A stretch of 64,000 nt of DNA, from NCBI GenBank assembly GCA_046331265.1, contig JAXLRE010000007.1:28624-92623 (forward strand), given 5' to 3'. This document shows, piece after piece, positions 34,641-42,553 of the stretch. The first letter of the stretch is position 1; each line of letters opens with the position of its first letter. Both the position numbers and the translations under genes were made by a program. Under the pieces are notes generated by a model that did not search any database, was not told where the DNA came from, and saw only the letters and a program-made list of their open reading frames with translations. Source of the stretch: JAGPDB01 sp046331265. Lineage in GTDB: Bacteria; Actinomycetota; Acidimicrobiia; IMCC26256; JAGPDB01.

Positions 34641-35786
34641 CTATTCAAAGCGATGCATATATATGTTGTTTATTAGCCCTATGGACATAAACATCAAAAT
34701 AACAGCTGATCCACCATATGAAACAAAAGGTAAAGGTATGCCCGTAATTGGCATGATTCCCATGGTCATACCCACATTTTCGAAAACATGAAATACGAAC
34801 ATTGAAACTGTGCCTATACAAATTAGTATTCCTGTCGAATCTGGAGCAGCTCTAGATATGCGCCATATCCTCCAGGTAATCACTCCAAACAAACCTAGTA
34901 CTGTTACCGAGCCTAAAAATCCAAGTTCTTCACCTATAGCTGTGAAAATAAAGTCAGTATGTTGCTCTGGAACATAATTTAGATTTGTTTGTTCACCCCT
35001 AAACAATCCTTTACCGGTTAACCCACCATTACCTATTGCAGTTTTACTTTGATCAAGATTATATGCGGAACCACCTTTATCGGCGTTTTGATTAACAAAA
35101 ACAGTTAAACGATTAATCTGATATTGTTTTAAAACACCAAGTTGCAATACTCCAATTACTCCAACAATCGCAATTGCTACTAGCGCTAAAAGATATCTAC
35201 CTTTTGTACCTGCAACACTAAGCATACCGATTGTTATGGCACCTAGAACCATGGCTGTACCTAAGTCTGGCTGCAATAGAACAAGTGCCATAGGGATAAC
35301 AGCAACAATTAATGTTCTCGTTAATGCTTTCAGATGGAACTGTTCGTTTTGTGAAATATAACTAGCTAAAACAATTATCAAAAAGAATTTGGAAAACTCA
35401 CTTGGCTGTAGTTGAAAACCACCAGGCAGAACGAACCAACCTTGAGTACCATTTACCGTTGAACCCAATGGAGACAAAACTAAAACTAATAATGAGATGA
35501 CGCCTATATAAAGTAAAGGTGAGATATCTCTTAACTTGCGATAATCGACAGACATTACAACGATCATTGCAATAAACCCAACAATTATGAATCCTACTTG
35601 CCTTTCTAGATAATAAGTTTGAGATAAGCCGAAGCTTTTGAGTCGCGACCTTGACGCAGAATAGATCATCAAACAACCCAGCATGCTCAACGCCATTACT
35701 GAGCCAAATAGAACTAAATCAACTTGTCGCCACGGCTTAGCTGATAAACGTTTTTTAGCTACAGTTAATGATTTTGTAAATGCCAT
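34641..35786 (-). CDS. rodA: Rod-shape peptidoglycan glycosyltransferase RodA
   Basis: 381 aa SEDS-family polytopic membrane protein. Motifs QPSEFSKFFLIIVLA, LVLLQPDLGTAM, NxGLTGKGLF and the C-terminal GIPLPFVSYGGSAVI are typical. It polymerises glycan strands with PBP2 in side-wall synthesis. Its ATG overlaps the PBP2 stop by one base (TAATG), so it is translationally coupled. Confidence 0.96.
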   Translation of the reverse strand: MAFTKSLTVAKKRLSAKPWRQVDLVLFGSVMALSMLGCLMIYSASRSRLKSFGLSQTYYLERQVGFIIVGFIAMIVVMSVDYRKLRDISPLLYIGVISLLVLVLSPLGSTVNGTQGWFVLPGGFQLQPSEFSKFFLIIVLASYISQNEQFHLKALTRTLIVAVIPMALVLLQPDLGTAMVLGAITIGMLSVAGTKGRYLLALVAIAIVGVIGVLQLGVLKQYQINRLTVFVNQNADKGGSAYNLDQSKTAIGNGGLTGKGLFRGEQTNLNYVPEQHTDFIFTAIGEELGFLGSVTVLGLFGVITWRIWRISRAAPDSTGILICIGTVSMFVFHVFENVGMTMGIMPITGIPLPFVSYGGSAVILMFMSIGLINNIYMHRFE

Positions 35787-37729
35787 TAGTCTGCACCTCC
35801 TGGTGGTGCAGCAAATGCAACATCAGATGACCCCAAACCATATGCAGCTTCAAAACTTCTTCTTATAATTGGTGCTGCGGTTCCTGCACCCCATCCCGCT
35901 TCTTCAACAACTGCTACCCCGACATAATTAGGTTTATCTACAGGAGAAAAACCAACAAATAAAGATGTATCTTGTTTGCCAGTTACTTCAGCGGTACCGG
36001 TTTTTCCACCAACTGAAATGTTAGAAGGAAAAGACAAAAACGCACCATGAGCTGTTCCGTCTACGTTAGTAATAACTGATTGGAAGCCTTGCTTCATAAC
36101 ATTGATCGTTTCGCTATTTAACTTTATATCTCTTTTTAATATTGGTTTTATTTTTCTGATTACAGTTTTAGAATTGGCTTTGCGAATTTCAGAGACTAAC
36201 TGCGGTTCGTATAATTTTCCGTCGTTCGTAAATGCACTATAGGCCATCGCAATTTGTATAGGTGTAACCAAAGTATCACCTTGACCTACGGAAGTATTAA
36301 CGTTATCTCCTGGTAACCATTGTGCGTATGGAAATGCTTGAGGATTTTCTTCGTGCACCTTTTTCTTCCAGTTTTCATCAGGTATTCGACCTTTGCTCTC
36401 GTTACCTATTGGAATACCTGTTACTTCTCCAAAACCAAACTCTTGCGCAGTATTTTGTATCTCATCTCCAGCGCTCTTACCTTTATACTGCAAAGACCAT
36501 AGCTTTGATCCAATATTATAAAAATACGTGTCAGATGAAACTTCTAGTGCTTTTGCTAATGAAAGCAACCCATTAACTTTTTTACCGGCATTTGAAAATG
36601 TTACGTCTGAAACCTTTAAAGAACCAGTGTCATTAAAAGTTGAATAAGGAGTTATTATTCCTGCACGTTGACCAGCAATTGCTGTAACCATTTTAAATGT
36701 TGAACCAGGAGCATATAAACCCTGCACTGCTCTGTTATTTAATGGGTATGCATTTTTCGGATCGTTAAGTTCTTTCCATATCGGCGTTGGGATGCCATCA
36801 ACAAAAGATGATGGGTCGAAAGTTGGAAAACTAGCAAGAGCTCTAACGAATCCATTATTGGGATCAACAACTGTTACTGAACCACCAGGTGCTTTAAAAA
36901 GCGAGAATTTCGTTTTATCAGCAATATCTCTTTGTGAACGTGTAACTTCAATCTGAGACTTTAAAGCTTCTTCGCTTTGCTTTTGCAGGTTTAAGTCAAT
37001 TGATAAGACTACATCGTGTCCTGGAACTGCAGGCTCAAAACTAACCTGACGAAGCACCCGTCCTTTGGCGTCTATCTCAACTTTTTTAACAGATGGCTTA
37101 CCTCTTAAATCTTTTTCGTATGCCAGTTCAACCCCGGACTTACCTATTGATTCACCAAGTTGATAGTTACCTTTGCGCTGTTTTAATTCTTCGTCATTAA
37201 TTTCGCCTACATATCCAACAAGATGAGCGCCTACAGTTCCGTTTGGATATCTACGTACAGCTAAAGGCACTGCATCAACACCTGGAAATTCATTTTGTCT
37301 TTCTTTTATGTATTGAATACGATCGAGAGGAACATCAATTGCTACAGGCACAGGTTTATAAGGCGAAATTCTTTGGTCCAATATCTTTTCGTTTATTTTT
37401 TCTTTGGAAATTCCTAAAACCTTAGAAAGTTTTTCTATTACAAATTCTTTCTTTTTAGGAGTATCCAGTTGTTGCCTATCAACAACGATTGATCTTGCAA
37501 TTCTGTTATCAACAATAACATTTGAATTGATATCTAATATTCTCCCCCGTGGTGCTTGTTCCTGGATTACACGTATACGATTTTGTGTAGCTGCCGCAGC
37601 CAATTGAGATCCGTTAGCTATTTGTAAATACCACAATCGAGTAATCAAAGTTAAAAAAATAGCTATAATGACAACGCCAACGATACCTATTCTTTTTTCA
37701 CGTATTTGATCGCTCATCGATTCTTCCAT
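35786..37729 (-). CDS. mrdA: Penicillin-binding protein 2, elongation transpeptidase
   Basis: 647 aa class B PBP. N-terminal TM (about 14-33), dimerisation/pedestal region, then transpeptidase domain. SxxK is in APGSTFKMV (near 340), SxN-type is SSDTYFYN, and KTG is in GGKTGTAEV. Cross-links peptidoglycan with RodA. Overlaps mreD by 16 nt upstream and rodA by 1 nt downstream. Family symbol could also be pbpA. Confidence 0.95.
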   Translation of the reverse strand: MEESMSDQIREKRIGIVGVVIIAIFLTLITRLWYLQIANGSQLAAAATQNRIRVIQEQAPRGRILDINSNVIVDNRIARSIVVDRQQLDTPKKKEFVIEKLSKVLGISKEKINEKILDQRISPYKPVPVAIDVPLDRIQYIKERQNEFPGVDAVPLAVRRYPNGTVGAHLVGYVGEINDEELKQRKGNYQLGESIGKSGVELAYEKDLRGKPSVKKVEIDAKGRVLRQVSFEPAVPGHDVVLSIDLNLQKQSEEALKSQIEVTRSQRDIADKTKFSLFKAPGGSVTVVDPNNGFVRALASFPTFDPSSFVDGIPTPIWKELNDPKNAYPLNNRAVQGLYAPGSTFKMVTAIAGQRAGIITPYSTFNDTGSLKVSDVTFSNAGKKVNGLLSLAKALEVSSDTYFYNIGSKLWSLQYKGKSAGDEIQNTAQEFGFGEVTGIPIGNESKGRIPDENWKKKVHEENPQAFPYAQWLPGDNVNTSVGQGDTLVTPIQIAMAYSAFTNDGKLYEPQLVSEIRKANSKTVIRKIKPILKRDIKLNSETINVMKQGFQSVITNVDGTAHGAFLSFPSNISVGGKTGTAEVTGKQDTSLFVGFSPVDKPNYVGVAVVEEAGWGAGTAAPIIRRSFEAAYGLGSSDVAFAAPPGGAD

Positions 37730-38301
37730 GCGGGAGCTCCAATCAATGATTTAACCATTGCAAAAATAAATGGCGATGCGATCATGTTTATAAGTGAAGT
37801 TAAGAAAATCAAAGCAATCGAATGTAGACTAAATAGGCTTTCAAATCCTACAATGATAGAAACTAAAACATAAATAGAATTACCAATAAAACTTAAAACA
37901 AACCCCAAAAGAGGTACAGCAAAAGGAGTTGGCCTTATCATTCCAGTCTGCATTATCCCAACAACTAGGCCACAGGCCATCATTGAAATAGCAGTTACAC
38001 CAACAGGAGTTGAATAAAAGAAGTCCAATCCGACACCTGCAAAAAAACCAAAGATAAGTGCAGTATTTGCACCAGCATAATATGCAACAGCAGCAACAGC
38101 TACATAACCAAATGATGGTGATGCGCCAAAGAAACGCAAAGATGAAAAAATCGTTGTTTCAAAAAGCAGACCGATTAAAACCATTAAAGCAATAGCACTC
38201 CAACGTATTATCGGCGAACGATCGCTGTCATCTCTTACAGCTAGAGGATCTAGAGAAAGTCGATGTCGAGCGTGCGATCCTGATTTCATCATTTCTCTCA
38301 T
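37714..38301 (-). CDS. mreD: Rod shape-determining protein MreD
   Basis: 195 aa with about five hydrophobic helices after a charged cytoplasmic N-terminus (about 1-35, SLDPLAVRDDSDRS). MreD is poorly conserved; the call rests on topology, size and position between mreC (4-nt overlap) and PBP2 (16-nt overlap). Membrane link of the elongasome. Confidence 0.88.
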   Translation of the reverse strand: MREMMKSGSHARHRLSLDPLAVRDDSDRSPIIRWSAIALMVLIGLLFETTIFSSLRFFGASPSFGYVAVAAVAYYAGANTALIFGFFAGVGLDFFYSTPVGVTAISMMACGLVVGIMQTGMIRPTPFAVPLLGFVLSFIGNSIYVLVSIIVGFESLFSLHSIALIFLTSLINMIASPFIFAMVKSLIGAPAWKNR

Positions 38302-39110
38302 TTGTTTGTATGTAAAATCGAAACGACTGAAATTTCATCTATATTGACAATAGGCTTAAGCACAACAATTTTGGTTAAGCCGCTCTGATCATTCTTTACA
38401 CTTTTCACAGTTGCAACCGGTATATTTGCAGGAAATCTGCCATCTTGAAGACCAGAAGTCACTACTGTATCTCCTTTTTTGATGTCTGCATCAGGGTCGA
38501 CAAACTGCATAGCTAAATCTTTTTCTCCAGAACTTCCTTGAGCTATCCCCACTATTTGACTACGAGAATCACGTACGCCTACACCTGATGTTGAATCTGT
38601 AATTAGAAGTACAGTTGACCTTGTAGAAGATACTTCAATTACTCTTCCCACAAGTCCATCACCAACAACGACAGGATCGCCTACTTTTACGTTAGAAGTC
38701 GATCCTTTATTCACTTGAACAGTAGTTTCAAAGTTAGAAGGTGCACCGGTTATGACTCGTCCGGTTGTGTATTTACTTCCAATATCGTCAACCAAATTTA
38801 AAAGTTTTTTCAGATCATCGTTTTCCTGAACAGCAGCCTCATAAGTTTTATTTTTTGTTTTCTCATCTATTACTTGTTTTTTAAGTTTTTTATTTTCATT
38901 TTTTAAATCAGAAGCATTAAATATTCCATCAAAAAAATTGCCAATTGGATCCGTAACCGCATTAACTCCTTTTTGTAATGGAGAAAATGCTTCTCTAACA
39001 CCGGATCGTAAAGTTCCTATTGGACCTGAGGAACCACCGCGAACATCTATTGTTATAAGTGTTATAGCAGTAACACATAAGAGTATTACTACTCTTTTTT
39101 TAATATTCAC
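38298..39110 (-). CDS. mreC: Rod shape-determining protein MreC
   Basis: 270 aa. Short basic N-terminus, one TM (about 7-23), a coiled coil near 70-100 (NKKLKKQVIDEKTKNKTYE), then the periplasmic-side beta domain: VGDPVVVGDGLVGRVIEVSSTRSTVLLITD and VTSGLQDGRFPANIPVATVKSV. Scaffold binding PBP2 outside and MreD in the membrane. GTG start. Confidence 0.95.
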   Translation of the reverse strand: MNIKKRVVILLCVTAITLITIDVRGGSSGPIGTLRSGVREAFSPLQKGVNAVTDPIGNFFDGIFNASDLKNENKKLKKQVIDEKTKNKTYEAAVQENDDLKKLLNLVDDIGSKYTTGRVITGAPSNFETTVQVNKGSTSNVKVGDPVVVGDGLVGRVIEVSSTRSTVLLITDSTSGVGVRDSRSQIVGIAQGSSGEKDLAMQFVDPDADIKKGDTVVTSGLQDGRFPANIPVATVKSVKNDQSGLTKIVVLKPIVNIDEISVVSILHTNK

Positions 39111-39124
39111 ATACGAGCTTTCTT

Positions 39125-40162
39125 TTAGTGAAGATTAGATGAAATCAAAACTGATTTGAGAACATCAAACTCTTCAAGGCATTGGCCAGATCCAACCACA
39201 ACACTAAATAAAGGATTTTTAGCAATGATAATTGGCATTCCAGTTTCGTCTGCGAGTCGTCTATCCAATCCATGCAACAACGCGCCGCCACCTGTTACAA
39301 CAATTCCTTTTTCCATAATATCCGCAGCCAATTCTGGTGGTGTTGTATCTAAAGTAACTTTTACTGCATCAACAATTGCACTCACTGGTTCGTCGATTGC
39401 TTCACGAATTTCAACAGTGGATACAACAATTGTTTTAGGCAGACCGGTGACCAGATCGCGACCACGAATTTCAGCCATTTGTTCTTCTGCTAATGGAGAT
39501 GCTGAAGCTAAGCGCATTTTGATTTCTTCAGCTGTGCGTTCTCCAATTGCCAACGAGTACTCTTTTTTAATAAAAGTCATTATTGATTCATCTAGTTCAT
39601 CTCCACCAATACGAACAGATTCACTTGCAACAATTCCACCTAAAGAGATGACTGCAACTTCGGTTGTTCCTCCACCAATGTCTACAACCATATTTCCTGT
39701 TGGCTCATGAACTGGTAAGCCTGCACCGATTGCGGCTGCCATTGGTTCTTCAATTATGTAAGCAGGTTTTCTAGCACCTGCATATTCTGCAGCTTCTTGA
39801 ACTGCGCGCTGTTCAACACCTGTAATTCCACTTGGCACACAAATTACCATTCGAGGTTTTGCCCATCTGCGTTGGTGTACACGCTGAATAAAGTATCGAA
39901 GCATTTTTTCACATACATCGAAATCTGCAATCACGCCATCTTTTAAAGGTCGAATAGCTTTGATGTGTCCTGGCGTACGGCCAATCATTCTCTTTGCTTC
40001 TGATCCAACAGCTAATGGCCGGCCATCGCGAGTATTGACAGCAACAACACTTGGCTCGTTAAGTACGATGCCTCGACCGCGTACATATACAAGCGTATTT
40101 GCCGTACCTAAATCGACAGCCATATCGCGACCAACAATGGTAGAAAGTATTGAATCAGACAA
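39125..40162 (-). CDS. mreB: Actin-like rod-shape protein MreB
   Basis: 345 aa. Actin-fold nucleotide motifs MAVDLGTANTLVYVRGRGIVLNEPSVVA, DIGGGTTEVAVISLGG and VVTGGGALLHGLD. Filaments guide lateral wall synthesis. The start is TTG 40162 with SD GGAGGCC at 12 nt. First gene of mreBCD-mrdA-rodA. Its presence suggests rod-shaped growth by side-wall insertion, unlike polar-growing MreB-less actinobacteria (inference). Confidence 0.98.
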   Translation of the reverse strand: MSDSILSTIVGRDMAVDLGTANTLVYVRGRGIVLNEPSVVAVNTRDGRPLAVGSEAKRMIGRTPGHIKAIRPLKDGVIADFDVCEKMLRYFIQRVHQRRWAKPRMVICVPSGITGVEQRAVQEAAEYAGARKPAYIIEEPMAAAIGAGLPVHEPTGNMVVDIGGGTTEVAVISLGGIVASESVRIGGDELDESIMTFIKKEYSLAIGERTAEEIKMRLASASPLAEEQMAEIRGRDLVTGLPKTIVVSTVEIREAIDEPVSAIVDAVKVTLDTTPPELAADIMEKGIVVTGGGALLHGLDRRLADETGMPIIIAKNPLFSVVVGSGQCLEEFDVLKSVLISSNLH

Positions 40163-40247
40163 GAAAATCGGCCTCCATTAGATACAAGGCTAGGCCAAAA
40201 TAGGCAACTACGTCCAAAAGAGGACAGATTTCTATTGAGAGAACTGA

Positions 40248-40649
40248 TTAGCTAAAAAAGATATCGATTTCTCTAGCTGCTGATTCTGTTGAGTCTGAAC
40301 CGTGAATGAGATTTTCTGTGAAAAGTATTCCAAAATCACCGCGGATAGTTCCAGGTGCAGCTGTTGCTGGATCAGTAGAACCCATAAGATTCCTCATTAC
40401 CATTTGCGCATCTCGGCCTTGGACTTCCATTACAACAACTGGTCCAGATTTCATAAAGTCACATAGTTCTTGATAAAAACCTTTGTCTTTATGCTCTTCG
40501 TAATGTTTATCAAGCACATTCTGGTCTAGTGTCCGTAAGTCCATACGAGTAATAGTTAAATTTTTTCGTTCTATACGAGAAATAACTTCACCGATAAGTT
40601 TTCTTTTAACAGTATCTGGTTTAAGAATAATAAGTGTTGTATCAAGCAT
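40248..40649 (-). CDS. ndk: Nucleoside diphosphate kinase
   Basis: 133 aa. Starts DTTLIILKPDTVKRKLIGEVISRIE. The catalytic His is in NLIHGSDSTESA near residue 117. Balances NTP pools by phosphate transfer through phosphohistidine. Conserved place between folC and mreB. Confidence 0.98.
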   Translation of the reverse strand: MLDTTLIILKPDTVKRKLIGEVISRIERKNLTITRMDLRTLDQNVLDKHYEEHKDKGFYQELCDFMKSGPVVVMEVQGRDAQMVMRNLMGSTDPATAAPGTIRGDFGILFTENLIHGSDSTESAAREIDIFFS

Positions 40650-40692
40650 GCTTAAATTTTAAGTCAGTCAATTCTAGAAATACGATTTGTAG

Positions 40693-41211
40693 TTAATTTA
40701 AACGTTCAATTCCAAGCGTTCTGTCGATGATAAGCGGTTTTTGTAATCCCGGAACCGTTATTTCGACAAGGCCCGCATCAATTAAATTCTGTATCGGTGA
40801 ACCAAACTCAGCATTACGGTCTGCATGGGCAACTGCATGCGTATCAATTTTTTCACGCAGTTTTAATATATCTTTTTCAGTTATCAATCCGGCTTCTTGT
40901 AAGACAAGTATGGCATATGATCCGATTACTGTATTTGGATCAATTCGATCAATAATTGGGGCAATCTCGACCCCATTAAAGTCAAACTCTAAATCAGGAT
41001 CTAAAAATGCCATTAATATTGTTACATGATTTTTTTCGTTAGGATTTATCCGCTGTAATAAACTAACTACTGTTTCTCTAGGCAATGAATAGCTAAATAA
41101 AAACTCTCTTAATCCAGATTCTGACCCTAAACTATCTATATCAATTTCTTCTAAAAATTGTATGACAGGGTCGTCCTGTCCAGGTATATTTCTATCCATA
41201 GAACTCAACAT
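40693..41211 (-). CDS. Conserved-position hypothetical protein between folC and ndk
   Basis: About 172 aa, soluble, acidic, mostly helical by composition. I do not recognise the family. Features: Asp/Glu-rich N-terminus (GQDDPVIQFLEEIDIDSLG), a hydrophobic segment VIGSYAILVLQEAGLI, and a C-terminus ending VPGLQKPLIIDRTLGIERLN. In other actinobacteria this slot (folC-x-ndk) usually carries a small DUF4233 membrane protein; this one has no TM and looks unrelated. Start uncertain (TTG 41220, ATG 41211). It is 31 nt after folC, likely co-transcribed. Confidence 0.6.
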   Translation of the reverse strand: MLSSMDRNIPGQDDPVIQFLEEIDIDSLGSESGLREFLFSYSLPRETVVSLLQRINPNEKNHVTILMAFLDPDLEFDFNGVEIAPIIDRIDPNTVIGSYAILVLQEAGLITEKDILKLREKIDTHAVAHADRNAEFGSPIQNLIDAGLVEITVPGLQKPLIIDRTLGIERLN

Positions 41212-41242
41212 TCTACACAATTAGTACATTTTATACAAATCG

Positions 41243-42553
41243 CTAGACCAGGTGTGAGCGCACTTCCCCAACAACATAAAGGCTGCCAGTAACTATTATT
41301 TGATCGTCATCTAAAGCAATAGATTTTGCATATTCAATAGCATCTTTTGAACTCGGTATCTCGAAAACCGAATCGATTCCTTCTTCATTTAGATATTTAG
41401 CTAAATCTGAAACTTCCATTGCACGTTTTGAATCTGCTGCAGTTGCAATTACTACATCATCAACATCTATCTGAAGAGCATTGATCATTGCATATGCATC
41501 TTTTTCTTTTGTTAAACCTAAAACATAGATTTTGCGCATAGGTGCAAAATCACTTTCTAATGTTCTAGCAAGTGCTTGCGCTCCAGCAACATTATGTGCA
41601 CCATCAATAATTATTAGTGGATTTCGTTCCAGTACTTCTAAGCGTCCAGGAGATGATGCTTGACCAAAACCAATTTCAATGATTTCGTCTCCTAGTGGTC
41701 CACCTAAAAATTCTTCACATGCAACAACAGCAGTTAAAGCATTCATGCCTTGGTGCTCTCCAAGCAGTGGCAAAAACTTATCTTCATAAGTATTGAATAG
41801 CGTTTGAAAACTTAGCAGTCTTCCACCAACGGCTGGTTCATTAGATAATAATTTAAAGTCTTCATTAATAATAACCGGACGCGCATTAACTTTCTGAGCT
41901 TGTTCAATAAATATTTGAGATATCGAATGATCTTGTTCAGATATAACAACACTATTATTCTCTTTAATAATTCCGCTTTTTTCTATAGCAATTTTTTCTC
42001 TAGTGTCTCCCAGATACGCCATATGGTCTAGTTCGACGTTAGTGATAACACTTACTTGAGAATTACAAACATTGGTTGCATCATAAAGTCCACCCATGCC
42101 AACTTCGATCAAAGCTATGTCAGTCGCAACTTTATTCATTATTTCAAATCCACTAGCTACGAAAATTTCGAAATATGAAGGCAAGTCTTTTGATACTTCT
42201 TCAAATGATTCTTCTACATTTTTTATAAAACGCAAAGATTCTTCTAGCTCATAGTCAGAACAAGGAATTGAATCCAAACAAACACGTTCATTCATATACG
42301 CCAAATGCGGAGATGAAATAGTTCCTGTGTAAAAACCTTTTGCTCGCATTAAAGATTCGCTAATTCGTGTCGTAGAAGTTTTACCGTTAGTACCAGTGAT
42401 ATGAATGGCTTTAATATTTTCTTGTGGGTCACCCATGTGTTTACATAGGGTTTTCATCCTTTCTAACGTAGGTCTAGTTGCACGACGCGAAAGCTTCCCG
42501 TTTTCAAAATTGTCGTGACTGTTTAGCCAGTCTTCAAGTTCGTGACTAATCAT
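41243..42553 (-). CDS. folC: Folylpolyglutamate synthase / dihydrofolate synthase
   Basis: 436 aa Mur-ligase-like enzyme adding glutamate to folates. The P-loop ITGTNGKTSTTR is near 52-63, HLAYMNERV and IALIEVGMGGLYDATN (normally GGRLDATN) are present, and later IIDGAHNVAGA. The ATG overlaps the end of valS by 8 nt, the standard valS-folC pair. Confidence 0.95.
   Translation of the reverse strand: MISHELEDWLNSHDNFENGKLSRRATRPTLERMKTLCKHMGDPQENIKAIHITGTNGKTSTTRISESLMRAKGFYTGTISSPHLAYMNERVCLDSIPCSDYELEESLRFIKNVEESFEEVSKDLPSYFEIFVASGFEIMNKVATDIALIEVGMGGLYDATNVCNSQVSVITNVELDHMAYLGDTREKIAIEKSGIIKENNSVVISEQDHSISQIFIEQAQKVNARPVIINEDFKLLSNEPAVGGRLLSFQTLFNTYEDKFLPLLGEHQGMNALTAVVACEEFLGGPLGDEIIEIGFGQASSPGRLEVLERNPLIIIDGAHNVAGAQALARTLESDFAPMRKIYVLGLTKEKDAYAMINALQIDVDDVVIATAADSKRAMEVSDLAKYLNEEGIDSVFEIPSSKDAIEYAKSIALDDDQIIVTGSLYVVGEVRSHLV

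Noticed and set aside
39156..39710. 184-codon plus-strand open frame opposite mreB
   Set aside because: Antisense shadow of a certain gene; no SD, composition follows the mreB codons in reverse.
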